DNA of 64,000 nucleotides from Lacticaseibacillus parakribbianus (GCF_025490915.1 NZ_JANQBA010000002.1:1-64000), one strand, 5' to 3'; shown: positions 29,064-37,580, counted from the stretch's first letter. Numbers and translations: made by a program. The notes: generated from the sequence alone by a model not told the origin.

Positions 29064-31178
29064 TCAGGCCGCGGTGTGCGGTTCAGCCGCGCTGATGACG
29101 ATGTGACCGTCTTTCAAGTCGGCGACCAGGTCGGTGGCGTCCTGGTGATCCAGGTAGTAATCCGTGACCGTGTCGCGGATGTTGGCCTCGATCACGCGGC
29201 GCAGCGGCCGCGCCCCCATCGCCTCGTCGTAGCCTTGGGTGATCAGCCACTCACGCGCCTGCTTGTTGACCGTCAGCGTCAGGCCCTTTTTGGCCAAAGT
29301 GCGGTTGACGTCATCGAGCATCAGGCCGACGATCTTGTCCAGGTCCGCTCGGGTCAGGTGGCTGAATTCCACGATGCCGTTGAAGCGGTTGAGGAACTCC
29401 GGGCGGAAGTACGGCGCCAGGCGCGTCATCAGGTCGCGGTCCTTGGCCTGGTCACCGGACAGCGCGGTGTCCCCGAAGCCGGCGTTGGAGGTCGCGATGA
29501 TCACGGTGTTCTTGAAGTTGACCACGTTGCCCTGGCCATCGGTCAGCCGCCCGTCGTCCAGCACCTGCAACAGCAGGGTCAGCACTTGCGGGTCGGCCTT
29601 TTCGATTTCATCGAGCAGGACAATCGCGTAAGGGTCGCGGCGAACCCGCTCGGTCAGCGTGTTGCCGTTGTCCGAATAGCCGACGTAACCGGCGGTGGTG
29701 CCGATCAGCTTGGAAACCGCGGTGCGGTCGCTGTACTCGGACATGTCGAGGCGAATGATCGCGTTCTTGTCGCCAAAGAGATCCAAGGCCAGCTGCTTGG
29801 CCAGCTCGGTTTTACCCACGCCAGTCGGGCCGACGAACAAGAAGCTCCCGATCGGGCGACTGCCTTCGTCAAAGCCGGCGCGGTTCCGGCGAATCGCCCG
29901 GGCGACCATGTCGACCGCCTCGTCTTGACCGATCACCTTGCCCTTGAGCCGGGTGCCGATGGTCTTGAGCCGCTCAATGTCGCTGGCACCCATCTGCGCC
30001 ACCGGAATGCCGGTCAGCCGCTCGACGGACTGGGCGACGTCGTCCGGCGTCGCCACCACCGGCTTGGCGGTGGCGTCAGGCGCCGCCAGCTGTGCCTGGA
30101 CGGCCTCAAGCTCGGTCTTGAGCTTTGCGGCCTGCTCGAAGTCCTCGGCCTTGGCCGCCTGGTCCTTTTGGGCCGTGAGGTCGGCCTGGCGCTTCTCCAG
30201 CGCCACCTTGTCGACCACCGGGTGCTTGGCCGCCAGATGCGCCGCGGTCATGTCCAGCAGGTCAATCGCCTTGTCGGGCAACGTCCGCTGCGGCAGGTAC
30301 TGCACGGAATAATCCACGCAGGCCTGCAGCACGTCATCCGGCAGTTGCACGTGGTGGTGTTGTTCGTAGAGCTTGCGGATGCCTTTCAAAATGGTGACCG
30401 TGTCCTTGGCGCTTGGCTCAAGCACCGTCACGGCGTTGAACCGCCGCGCCAAGGCGCTGTCTTTCATGATCGTGTTGCGATACTCGTCTTGGGTCGTGGC
30501 GCCGATGACCGTCAGCTCGCCGCGCGACAACGCCGGCTTGATGATGTCGGCCAGGCCCTTGCCGCCGCTTTCCTCGCCGCCGGTCGCACCGGCCCCGAGG
30601 ATTTGGTGAATCTCATCGAAGAACAAGATGACGTTGCCGGCCTTTTGAACCGCCTTGATCAGGTCCTGAATGTTTTGCTCGAAGCTGCCGCGGTACTGGG
30701 TGCCGGCCTCGAGGTTGGCCAAGTCGATCGAGTAGATCTGCTTGTCCTTGACCGCCGCCGGCACGTTGCCTTGCACGATCGCCTGGGCGAGCCCTTCGAC
30801 CACGGCGGTTTTGCCGACACCGGCATCCCCGACCAAAAGCGGGTTGTTCTTGGTGCGGCGACTCAGGATCTCGGCGGTTTCTTGAATTTCCTTGTCGCGG
30901 CCGATCACCGGATCGAGCGTCTTGGCCTTGGCCTCCGCCGTCAGGTTGCGCCCGAGCTTCTCGAGAATGCCGCCTGCGGGCTTGGCCTGGGCGCCGGCGT
31001 CTTGGACCGGAATCGCCCCGCTGGCCTGGCCCTGCTGAAGCTTCGCCACCTCTTCTGGGGTCAGCTCGTGGCCGTTGACCACGTAGCGGCGGTTTTGACC
31101 GTCGCCCATGCGCCGCAGCACATCACTGAAAAAGTCGTCCATGTCGTTGTTAAAAAACGGATCGTTGAAACTTGCCAT
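29064..31178 (-). CDS. clpL: ATP-dependent Clp chaperone ClpL
   Basis: A 704-residue HSP100 chaperone. The short N-terminus ([17 protein letters not shown], then [14 protein letters not shown]) is typical of ClpL and replaces the Clp-N repeats of ClpC/E. Two AAA+ modules carry GDAGVGKT and GPTGVGKT, separated by a short coiled coil (about residues 340-390). ClpL disaggregates proteins in heat and acid stress and is known to act largely without ClpP. The ATG at 31178 has AAGGGGG 7 bases away. A CIRCE operator at the promoter predicts HrcA control. The 5' leader is about 170 bases, unusually long. Confidence 0.94.
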   Translation of the reverse strand: MASFNDPFFNNDMDDFFSDVLRRMGDGQNRRYVVNGHELTPEEVAKLQQGQASGAIPVQDAGAQAKPAGGILEKLGRNLTAEAKAKTLDPVIGRDKEIQETAEILSRRTKNNPLLVGDAGVGKTAVVEGLAQAIVQGNVPAAVKDKQIYSIDLANLEAGTQYRGSFEQNIQDLIKAVQKAGNVILFFDEIHQILGAGATGGEESGGKGLADIIKPALSRGELTVIGATTQDEYRNTIMKDSALARRFNAVTVLEPSAKDTVTILKGIRKLYEQHHHVQLPDDVLQACVDYSVQYLPQRTLPDKAIDLLDMTAAHLAAKHPVVDKVALEKRQADLTAQKDQAAKAEDFEQAAKLKTELEAVQAQLAAPDATAKPVVATPDDVAQSVERLTGIPVAQMGASDIERLKTIGTRLKGKVIGQDEAVDMVARAIRRNRAGFDEGSRPIGSFLFVGPTGVGKTELAKQLALDLFGDKNAIIRLDMSEYSDRTAVSKLIGTTAGYVGYSDNGNTLTERVRRDPYAIVLLDEIEKADPQVLTLLLQVLDDGRLTDGQGNVVNFKNTVIIATSNAGFGDTALSGDQAKDRDLMTRLAPYFRPEFLNRFNGIVEFSHLTRADLDKIVGLMLDDVNRTLAKKGLTLTVNKQAREWLITQGYDEAMGARPLRRVIEANIRDTVTDYYLDHQDATDLVADLKDGHIVISAAEPHTAA

Positions 31179-31362
31179 CATGATTCCCCCTTGTCGCCGG
31201 TAAGCCCGGTCGCTACTTGTCGTCCCCTCCATTAAACGCGGGTGACGCCTGGTGCCGCAAGCCATCTGCTCACGGCGCGGTGCAAGCAAAAAGACATCCC
31301 GATGCGCGATGCCTTCAACGTGTTCGATTCTGCTGGGTGACGCCTTCTTGTTTACATAAATC

Positions 31363-31391
31363 ATGATACCACGTCGTTAGCACTCTGTCAA
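31363..31391 (-). promoter_or_regulatory. Promoter of clpL
   Basis: On the minus strand, TTGACA at 31391-31386, a 17-base spacer, and TATCAT at 31368-31363. The CIRCE element spans the -35 region. Confidence 0.85.
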
Positions 31392-31403
31392 CGAGAGTGC
31401 TAA
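31377..31403. promoter_or_regulatory. CIRCE operator (HrcA binding site)
   Basis: A perfect TTAGCACTC, nine-base gap, GAGTGCTAA inverted repeat, identical to the CIRCE consensus. Its overlap with the -35 element of clpL predicts repression by HrcA and heat induction. Confidence 0.95.
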
Positions 31404-31472
31404 TTGCTGCCAAAATAAACAGCCGCGCGGCCAATTGGCCAGCGCGCCCTGCTAGGTGAATGGGCGTTGCGG

Positions 31473-32993
31473 TCACGCCTCGCGGTCTTGGGCCAGCGCG
31501 TAGAGCACCCCGGCCAGTTCGCCGAACAGGTCGCTTGCGGCGTTCATGTTCCAGCGAAAGCGAACTTGCGGCTTGGTGGCCGCCAGGTCGAGCGGCAAAG
31601 ACGAGGCCTGAATCACCAAGTCGGCCGTCTCGTAGTGGTCGTGCAGCAGCTCGACGAAGGGTTGCTGCTGCATGAAAATGATCAGGTCGGCAAACCCCAG
31701 CATCGTCGGCTCGAGCATCAGCGCCACCAACACCTTGTGCCGCGGCCGGGCGAAGCGCTGCACCGGCAGCAGGTTGGCGTACAGCGCCTGGGCGACGGCG
31801 GCCAGGTCGTGATCGCCCAGCCAGGTCAAGCGCTGCTGAATCGCCACGGCCTCCACCGTCTGGTGAACCAGCGTCTCAAGCCTCGGATCGGCCACCCCCC
31901 GGGCCACGCGTTGGTTGAAGGCGTAGGCGACGCTTGCGCCGAGGTCCAGCCCGAACGTCGCGACGCTGGTCACCACCGCCAACAAGTCGGCTTGAATCAT
32001 CGCCAGCTGCGCGGCACTCAAGTGATCGGGATCCAGCACGGCGTCGGGCAGCTTGCGCATGAAGTGGTCGACGAACTGGTAGAGATCGGCGCTGTAGCGG
32101 CGGAAGGTCGCGATGGTCGCCGCCACGTCCGGATCCTCGGCCACCGCATACAGCGGCAGCAGGAAGTTGAGCTGATACATGTGCTGCGACTCGTTGAACT
32201 GCGCGATGCGGCTGAGGCCGGCCTGATCGGCAAACAGGTTGGGCACCGGGTAGCTCAGCGGGGCACTGGGCTTGTCGACCACGTGCCCGTGGCTCAGCCT
32301 GGCGGCGGTGACGGCGTTGTAGTAGGCCAGCACCTCGCGGATGACCGGGCTTTGGTAGTCGCGCTCGAAGGCCGCCCCGATGGCGGTCACCTGCTGAAGC
32401 GCCGTGTCGCGAGTGGTCGCCGCAAAGGGCCAGGCCGCCCCGTCGGTCGCCAACCAAAAGGCGGCGGTCAGAAAAATCCGGATCCGCGCCTCGTCGCCGC
32501 TCAGGTGCATTTTCTCGTACACGATCCGCACCCCCAGCTGCTTGGCCATGTCCCGCAGCGGCCGCAGGTAGCGCAGGCAGGTCACCCGCGACGCGTCGCT
32601 GGCGGCTACGAAGGCCTCAAAATGCGGCAGGTCCTCGGCCAGCACGTGGCGCAGGAACTGGTACGGCACCCCCTGGGCAACCAGCGCCATGCGCAGCTCG
32701 CCGTCGGGCAGTGCAAACAGCGTCGCGGTGTCGGCCTCGGGGGTCTTGGCCAGCGCCCGCAGCTGCTCCAGCAGCTGGTTGTAGGTGTAGTACAACGTCC
32801 CGTAGTTCTTGCCCGTCAGGTTGGCCACGCGGCGCAAGTTGACCTCTTCGATGACGCGCGGCGTGCCGGCCAGCTGCTCCCGAACGCGGGTCGCCACCGG
32901 CAGCTCGGTGCGTTTGAGGTGCTGAATGGTGCGATACAGGCTGAGCTTCTCCCAGGCGCTTTTTTGCAAGAACAGGTCGACGGACTCTTTCAC
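31473..32993 (-). CDS. Putative Mga-like transcriptional regulator
   Basis: A 506-residue soluble protein with an N-terminal helix-turn-helix-like region (about 35-100; RVIEEVNLRRVANLTGKNYGTLYYTYNQLL) and a long alpha-helical remainder. Size and layout resemble stand-alone Mga/RofA-type regulators, which often carry PTS-regulatory-like domains. I see no strong signature beyond the N-terminus. It starts with GTG at 32993, with GGAGG 7 bases upstream. It has its own promoter with a cre-like sequence next to it. The target genes are not evident. It could also be a hypothetical of another family. Confidence 0.6.
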   Translation of the reverse strand: MKESVDLFLQKSAWEKLSLYRTIQHLKRTELPVATRVREQLAGTPRVIEEVNLRRVANLTGKNYGTLYYTYNQLLEQLRALAKTPEADTATLFALPDGELRMALVAQGVPYQFLRHVLAEDLPHFEAFVAASDASRVTCLRYLRPLRDMAKQLGVRIVYEKMHLSGDEARIRIFLTAAFWLATDGAAWPFAATTRDTALQQVTAIGAAFERDYQSPVIREVLAYYNAVTAARLSHGHVVDKPSAPLSYPVPNLFADQAGLSRIAQFNESQHMYQLNFLLPLYAVAEDPDVAATIATFRRYSADLYQFVDHFMRKLPDAVLDPDHLSAAQLAMIQADLLAVVTSVATFGLDLGASVAYAFNQRVARGVADPRLETLVHQTVEAVAIQQRLTWLGDHDLAAVAQALYANLLPVQRFARPRHKVLVALMLEPTMLGFADLIIFMQQQPFVELLHDHYETADLVIQASSLPLDLAATKPQVRFRWNMNAASDLFGELAGVLYALAQDREA

Positions 32994-33024
32994 AAGGCTT
33001 CCTCCAGATTGCGCAGTGGCGCAG

Positions 33025-33067
33025 ACTAATCGCTTTCATTATACCGAATGAAGCCGCGAGCCGACAA
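33025..33067 (-). promoter_or_regulatory. Promoter of the putative regulator, with cre-like site
   Basis: TTGTCG at 33067-33062, an 18-base spacer, and TATAAT at 33043-33038 on the minus strand. The sequence TGAAAGCGATTAGT (33038-33025), directly after the -10, resembles a CcpA cre site but deviates in the second half. Confidence 0.5.
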
Positions 33068-33192
33068 GTCAATTGTTGTTTAATGTCGGCGGCTCGGTTG
33101 AAAAAGTTGATCAAAGCGCGGCCTTATCGCAACGCGTCTCGTGCCGCCCCCGACCGCCGCGTTATTTGATTAGGGCCTATCCAATTCGGTAC

Positions 33193-33223
33193 CAAAAAAC
33201 CGCCGGGTGGCATTCCCGACGGT
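33193..33223 (-). terminator. Terminator of the aromatic ABC transporter operon
   Basis: On the minus strand ACCGTCGGG pairs with CCCGGCGGT (one G-U pair) and is followed by six T, about 20 bases after the ATPase stop. Confidence 0.85.
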
Positions 33224-33244
33224 TCACAGGCTGATTCGATTGTA

Positions 33245-34048
33245 CTAGCTCAAAAGCACCGCGTCGTCGCTCAGCTCCGCGCCGCTTTGGGCCTTGAACA
33301 GGCGCATCAGGTCGGCGACGGTCAGGCCCTCCTTTTCGGGGCCCTTGAGATCCACGGCGATTTGGCCGTGGTCGAGCATGATCAGGCGGTTGCCGTAGCG
33401 CAGCGCGTCTTGCATGTTGTGGGTGATCATCAGCGTGGTGATGTGCTGCGCGGCGACCAGCTGCTCGGTCAGCGCCATCACCGTCGCGCTGGTCTGCGGA
33501 TCAAGCGCCGCGGTGTGTTCGTCCAACAGCAGCAGCTCCGGTGCCTGCAGCGTCGCCATCAAAAGCGTCACCGCCTGGCGCTGACCGCCGGACAGCAGGC
33601 CGATTTCGGCGGTCAGCCGGTCCTCCAGCCCCAGGCCCAGGCTGGCGAGTTTTTGCCGGAACAAGTCGCGGTCGCGCCGCTTGACGCCGCCGGCCCAGAA
33701 ATTGCGCCACTGACCGCGCTTGAGGGCCAAGGACAGGTTCTCCTCGACGGTCAGCCGCGGGGCCGTGCCGGCCTTGGGATCTTGAAAGACCCGGGCGATC
33801 AGCTTGGCGCGTTTGGCCACGCCTTGGTAGGTGACGTCCTTGCCGGCGATGCGCACCTGGCCGTGGGTGACGGGAATGGAGCCGGCCACCGAGTTGAGGA
33901 GCGTCGACTTGCCGGCCCCGTTGCCGCCGATGATCGCGACGAAATCGCCGGGGTCAAGCGTCAGGTCGATGCCCTTCAGCGCGTGGTTCTCGTTGACCGT
34001 TCCCTTTTCGAAGTACTGGTGCAGCTGCTTGACTTCTAAGGCTTTCAT
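33245..34048 (-). CDS. ABC transporter ATP-binding protein, TrpZ-like
   Basis: A 267-residue ATPase with Walker A GGNGAGKST (about residue 39), signature LSGGQRQAV, Walker B LLLLDEHTAALDP and switch His in LMITHNMQDALRYG. It is encoded one base after the permease gene and energises import by the permease with the binding protein encoded upstream. The family (COG1101-like) accompanies TrpX-type binding proteins. It is the only ATPase for the two binding proteins found in this locus. Confidence 0.92.
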   Translation of the reverse strand: MKALEVKQLHQYFEKGTVNENHALKGIDLTLDPGDFVAIIGGNGAGKSTLLNSVAGSIPVTHGQVRIAGKDVTYQGVAKRAKLIARVFQDPKAGTAPRLTVEENLSLALKRGQWRNFWAGGVKRRDRDLFRQKLASLGLGLEDRLTAEIGLLSGGQRQAVTLLMATLQAPELLLLDEHTAALDPQTSATVMALTEQLVAAQHITTLMITHNMQDALRYGNRLIMLDHGQIAVDLKGPEKEGLTVADLMRLFKAQSGAELSDDAVLLS

Positions 34049-34049
34049 G

Positions 34050-34955
34050 CTAATCCTCCTTGGCCATCCGGGCCTTGTTTTCGCGCCGTTCGCGCCACTG
34101 CACCAGGCCCTTTTGGACCAGCGGCAGGGCCAGGAACACGGCCAGCATCAGGGCGTAGAACAGGCGCAAGGCGTTCGGGTCGACGCCCATGTCGAGCACC
34201 CAGGCGATGATCAGGCGGTAGATGACGGCGCCGACGATGATGGTGACCAGCCGGGCCCCGAAGCTGAGGTTACGCACCAGGATCTCGGCGATGATGATGG
34301 CGGCCAGCGCGATCACCAAGGTGCCGATCCCCATTGAGATATCCGCGTAGCCGTTGGTCTGGGCCATCAGGCTGCCGCTCAGCGCGATCAAGGCGTTGGA
34401 CACCATGTAGACGATGATCTTCATCGTGTCGTTGTTGATGCCGTTGGCCGCACTCATCGCCTGGTTGTCCCCCACCGCCCGGGCGGCCAGGCCCATTTCG
34501 GTGTTGAAGAAGTAGACCAAGGCCACAATCACGATGGCGACCACCACGGCCCCCACCAGAATCGTGTCCCAAGTGCTGTCGCCGAGGTCAACCAGGGAGA
34601 AGGCCGTCTTGACGTTGGCGAGCAGCGACACGTTGGCCCGCCCCATGACGAACAGGTTGACGGAGTACAGCCCGGTCATGGTCAAAATCCCGGTCAACAG
34701 GTCTGGAATCTTGAACTTGGTGTGCAAGATGCCGGACACCAGGCCGGCCAAGGCGCCGCCACCGGCGCCGAGCAGCGTGGCGGCGATCGGGCCGACCCCC
34801 GACACCAACGCATGGGCGGTGATGGCGGCCCCCAGCGGGAAGCTCCCTTCGGCGGTCATGTCGGCGATGTCCAGAATGCGAAACGTCAGGTAAACGCCGA
34901 TGGCCATGACGGACCACAGCAGGCCTTGCGAAACACTTGAGATCAAAATATCCAT
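34050..34955 (-). CDS. ABC transporter permease, TrpY-like
   Basis: A 301-residue integral membrane protein with about eight hydrophobic segments, of the branched-chain-amino-acid-type permease group that pairs with TrpX-like binding proteins. Typical features are the FRILDIADMTAEGSFPLGAAI start region and the GLAARAVGDNQAMSAANGI coupling loop for the ATPase. GGAGGACAAGG lies upstream of the ATG. It follows the Phe-linked binding protein gene by 109 bases without a visible terminator, so one operon is likely. Confidence 0.9.
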   Translation of the reverse strand: MDILISSVSQGLLWSVMAIGVYLTFRILDIADMTAEGSFPLGAAITAHALVSGVGPIAATLLGAGGGALAGLVSGILHTKFKIPDLLTGILTMTGLYSVNLFVMGRANVSLLANVKTAFSLVDLGDSTWDTILVGAVVVAIVIVALVYFFNTEMGLAARAVGDNQAMSAANGINNDTMKIIVYMVSNALIALSGSLMAQTNGYADISMGIGTLVIALAAIIIAEILVRNLSFGARLVTIIVGAVIYRLIIAWVLDMGVDPNALRLFYALMLAVFLALPLVQKGLVQWRERRENKARMAKED

Positions 34956-35064
34956 TGTGCCTTGTCCTCCAATAATGGGCCGGCGCAGTGCTGCACCGGG
35001 TGAGTAGCGTTGTGTGTGGTACGAATGCGACCCAGTCGCCGTCTCAGCGCTGAAAGCCGCAACC

Positions 35065-36030
35065 TTACTTGGCGGCGTCGGCCGCGTCTTGAGCGGTGAT
35101 GCCGAACGCCTTCATCATCTTCTCGTTTTTAATCACGGTGACCTTGGCCGGCGCCTCGACGGCCAGCTGCTTGACCTTTTGGCCGCGCAGGATCTTCACG
35201 GCCAGCCGCCCGGTTTGCCGCCCCAGCTCCTTGTAATCGATGCCGATGTTGGCGACGCCGCCGTCTTCAACCATAGTCGAGGCCGCCGGCACTACCGGCA
35301 CCTTTTTGGCCAAGGACACCTTGCCGACCGTGGCCATCGCCGCGGCGACGGTGTTGTCCGTCGGCGCGTAGATCACGTCGCTTGAGCCGGCCAGGGACTC
35401 CATCGCCTGCTGCACGTCGTTGGTCGAGGCGACGGTTCGCTTGGTCACCTTGAGCCCCAGCTGCTTTGCGGCCTTCTCGGCGGCCTGGACCTGGACGATC
35501 GAGTTTTGCTCGGCGGCGTTGTAGATCATGCCGACCGTCTTGGCCTTGGGGAAGAGCTTGTGCATGTAGCTGACCTGGGCGGGGATGTCGACCAGGTCGA
35601 CGACGCCGGTGACGTTCTTGTCCGGGGCCTTGAGGTCATCGACCAGCCCGGCCGCCTTGGGGTCGGTGACGGCGGTGAAGACCATCGGCGTCTGGTTGTC
35701 TTCCTTGAGCAGCGCCTGGGCCGCCGGGGTGGCAATCGCCAAGTTGACGTCGTTGTCATCCTTGGCCAAGCGTTCGCTCATCGTCTTCAAGTTGGCCTGG
35801 TCGCCTTGCGCGTTGACGTAATCGATCTGGACCTTCTTGCCCTTGTAGCCAGCCTTGGCCAGCGCCTGGGTGAAGCCCTGCCGCGCGTCGGTCAAGGCGG
35901 TTTGGTCGATCAGCTGCAGCACCCCGATACGCACGGTGCCGTCGTCGGCCTGGGCCTTCTTGCCGCAAGCGGCGAGGGTCAACAGCATCGCGGCGGCTGC
36001 CACGCCGGTCAAAACTTTGGTCATCTTCAT
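35065..36030 (-). CDS. TrpX-family lipoprotein substrate-binding protein, Phe-attenuated copy
   Basis: A 321-residue lipoprotein. The signal peptide ends in LTLAAC (lipidated Cys about 22) followed by GKK. The binding domain begins VRIGVLQLIDQTALTDAR and contains QIDYVNAQGDQANL and FTAVTDPKAAGLV, as in the TrpX family (COG2984). The ATG at 36030 has AGGAGG 10 bases upstream; an apparent longer frame only runs into the leader. The mRNA leader carries a Phe-rich peptide and attenuator, so phenylalanine is the predicted ligand. This is inference from regulation, not from the binding pocket. Permease and ATPase genes follow. Confidence 0.9.
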   Translation of the reverse strand: MKMTKVLTGVAAAAMLLTLAACGKKAQADDGTVRIGVLQLIDQTALTDARQGFTQALAKAGYKGKKVQIDYVNAQGDQANLKTMSERLAKDDNDVNLAIATPAAQALLKEDNQTPMVFTAVTDPKAAGLVDDLKAPDKNVTGVVDLVDIPAQVSYMHKLFPKAKTVGMIYNAAEQNSIVQVQAAEKAAKQLGLKVTKRTVASTNDVQQAMESLAGSSDVIYAPTDNTVAAAMATVGKVSLAKKVPVVPAASTMVEDGGVANIGIDYKELGRQTGRLAVKILRGQKVKQLAVEAPAKVTVIKNEKMMKAFGITAQDAADAAK

Positions 36031-36061
36031 GATATTTCTTCCTCCTGAGTTGTCTGACTGA

Positions 36062-36105
36062 CAAAAAACGGCCAGCCACGGGGACACAATTCCACGTGGC
36101 TGGCC
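36062..36105 (-). terminator. Attenuator terminator (hairpin 3) before the Phe-linked binding protein
   Basis: GGCCAGCCACG (36070-36080) pairs with CGTGGCTGGCC (36095-36105), followed by six T on the minus strand, 32 bases before the start codon. It precedes rather than follows the gene, which marks it as a conditional terminator. Confidence 0.88.
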
Positions 36106-36218
36106 ATCGATTTTTTCCGGAAAAAGAAAGGCCACATGGATTGTGTTAATCCATGTGGCGGTTGATTGCACATTTAACTGCGCCGGCCTCATGGATGTGA
36201 ACCGCGGTTCACATCCAT
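36062..36218 (-). promoter_or_regulatory. Attenuator region with three alternating hairpins (Phe)
   Basis: After the leader ORF stop come hairpin 1 (36218-36191, a perfect 28-base palindrome), hairpin 2 (36158-36132, CCACATGGATT with AATCCATGTGG, then a T-rich tail) and hairpin 3 (the terminator). The second arm of hairpin 1 (ATCCAT) can instead pair with ATGGAT of hairpin 2. The second arm of hairpin 2 (CCATGTGG) can pair with CCACGTGG at the start of hairpin 3. Ribosome stalling on Phe codons would favour these alternatives and so transcription into the transporter genes. Confidence 0.8.
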
Positions 36219-36233
36219 TGGGGATGCGGACCG

Positions 36234-36296
36234 CTATCCGAAGAAAAAGCCGGCGAAAAAGGCGCGATTCAGTTGTGTTGGCATTGCTTGGTTCAT
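36234..36296 (-). CDS. Phe-rich leader peptide
   Basis: A 20-residue ORF, MNQAMPTQLNRAFFAGFFFG, ending in TAG. Five of its seven codons 13-19 are Phe. AAGGAG lies 8 bases before the ATG and a near-consensus promoter 45 bases before it. It is followed by an attenuator and then by the binding protein gene. The size, Phe run near the end and following hairpins are those of an amino-acid leader peptide such as PheL or TrpL. The segment PTQLN is shared with the Tyr-rich leader upstream of the paralogous gene. Confidence 0.88.
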   Translation of the reverse strand: MNQAMPTQLNRAFFAGFFFG

Positions 36297-36341
36297 GGTC
36301 AACACTCCTTTGACATTACCAGTTGTTCTGGTATGTTTACG

Positions 36342-36370
36342 AGAATACACTCATAATTTTCTCATGTCAA
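36342..36370 (-). promoter_or_regulatory. Promoter of the Phe leader and transporter operon
   Basis: On the minus strand TTGACA at 36370-36365, a 17-base spacer, and TATTCT at 36347-36342. It lies between the stop of the Tyr-linked binding protein and the Phe leader, so the permease and ATPase genes have their own promoter. Confidence 0.88.
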
Positions 36371-36420
36371 GGTCAAATCTTTCGCACGGTGCTTCGGATC
36401 AGGAGAAACGGGATTCAGGG

Positions 36421-37386
36421 TTACTTGGCGGCCGCCTCGACCTGCGCTTGGGTCAGGTTGAACAGCTGCATCCGGTGCTTGTTGGTGACCAAAGACGTCT
36501 TGGCCGGAGCCTCAACGGCGAGGTCCTTCACCTTCTTGCCCTTGATGATCTTGATGGCCAGCTTGGCCGCCTGCCGCCCGAGGTCCTCGTAGTTGATGCC
36601 CTGCGTCGCCACGCCGCCGGTTTTGATCATCGTCGCGTCGGCGTTGACCACCGGCACCTTGGCCGCCTCGGAGACCTTGCCGATGGTCGGCATCGCCGCC
36701 GCGGCCACGTTGTCGGTTGGGATGTAAATCGCGTCGGCCTGCTTGGCCAGCGCCTCTGCGGCCTGCTGCACGTCGTTGGTCGTCGCCGCGGTCTTGACCA
36801 CCGCCTTGAGCCCCAGCTTCTTCAGCTCCTTTTTGGCCTGGGCAATCTGGACCACCGAGTTCTCCTCGGCGGCGTTGTAGAGCAGCCCGATGCGCTTGGC
36901 CTGCGGGAACAGCTTGTGGGTGAAATCGATTTGGCCGGCGACATCCACGGCGTCGGTGACGCCGGTCGCGTTCAGGTCCGGCGCGTCAACGTCTGAGACC
37001 AACCCCGCGGCCTTGGGGTCGGTGACGGCGGTGAAGAGCATCGGCGTCTTGGCGTCCTCTTTTTGCAGCGCCTGGGCCGCCGGGGTCGCAATCGCCAGGT
37101 TCAAGACGTTGCCGTCCTTGGCCAGCTGCTGGCTCATCGATTTCAGGTTGGCCTGATCGCCTTGCGCGTTGACGTAATCGATCTGCACCTTCTTGCCCTT
37201 GTAGCCGGCGGCGGCGAGCTCCTCGGTGAAGCCCTTCCGCGCGGCGTTCAAGGCGCTTTGGTCGATCAGCTGCAGGATGCCAATCTTGACGGTGTTCTTG
37301 TCTGCGGCCTGCTTCTTGCCGCAGGCGGCAAGGCTCAAGACGGCGGCGACGGTGGCGAGACTCAGTGCGATTTTCTTCAGCTTCAT
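36421..37386 (-). CDS. TrpX-family lipoprotein substrate-binding protein, Tyr-attenuated copy
   Basis: A 321-residue lipoprotein of exactly the same length as its neighbour at 35065 and closely similar throughout (VKIGILQLIDQSALNAAR; QIDYVNAQGDQANLKSM; FTAVTDPKAAGLV). The lipobox is LSLAAC. GAGGAG lies 7 bases before the ATG. Its leader carries a Tyr-rich peptide and attenuator, so tyrosine is the predicted ligand. No permease or ATPase of its own follows; it probably uses those at 33245-34955. No terminator is visible between it and the Phe promoter, so readthrough could also feed the downstream operon. Confidence 0.9.
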   Translation of the reverse strand: MKLKKIALSLATVAAVLSLAACGKKQAADKNTVKIGILQLIDQSALNAARKGFTEELAAAGYKGKKVQIDYVNAQGDQANLKSMSQQLAKDGNVLNLAIATPAAQALQKEDAKTPMLFTAVTDPKAAGLVSDVDAPDLNATGVTDAVDVAGQIDFTHKLFPQAKRIGLLYNAAEENSVVQIAQAKKELKKLGLKAVVKTAATTNDVQQAAEALAKQADAIYIPTDNVAAAAMPTIGKVSEAAKVPVVNADATMIKTGGVATQGINYEDLGRQAAKLAIKIIKGKKVKDLAVEAPAKTSLVTNKHRMQLFNLTQAQVEAAAK

Positions 37387-37409
37387 GATAAAACTCCTCT
37401 TCTTTGCCC

Positions 37410-37448
37410 AAAATAAAACGGCCACGGGATGAACACTCCCCGTGACCG
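37410..37448 (-). terminator. Attenuator terminator (hairpin 3) before the Tyr-linked binding protein
   Basis: CGGTCACGGG pairs with CCCGTGGCCG (one G-U pair) on the minus strand, followed by TTTTATTTT, just upstream of the ribosome site of the binding protein gene. Confidence 0.85.
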
Positions 37449-37566
37449 CAGACTTTTCCGGAAAAGAAAGGGCCACCTGGAGAGTATTCGCTCATCCACG
37501 TGGCCATCGCTTGCATGTTGAAATGCTACGACCATATGGATGCAAACCTGCGCGCGGTTTGCATCC
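37410..37566 (-). promoter_or_regulatory. Attenuator region with three alternating hairpins (Tyr)
   Basis: Hairpin 1 (37566-37538, GGATGCAAACC with GGTTTGCATCC), hairpin 2 (37505-37471, GGCCAC with GTGGCC, then a T-rich tail) and hairpin 3 (terminator) occupy the same positions as in the Phe attenuator. Alternative pairings again exist: CATCCA of hairpin 1 with TGGATG of hairpin 2, and GTGGCC of hairpin 2 with GGTCAC of hairpin 3. The sequence has diverged from the Phe copy but the pairing plan is kept. Confidence 0.78.
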
Positions 37567-37580
37567 CCAGACACAAACCG

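Noticed and set aside
31179-31364. N-terminal extension of ClpL
   Set aside because: It would begin inside the -10 element, and ClpL proteins start near MASFNDPFF.
36191-36218. The perfect 28-base palindrome as a CRP/FNR-type operator
   Set aside because: It lies downstream of the leader ORF inside the transcribed region and has a counterpart hairpin in the Tyr attenuator, so an RNA role explains it better.
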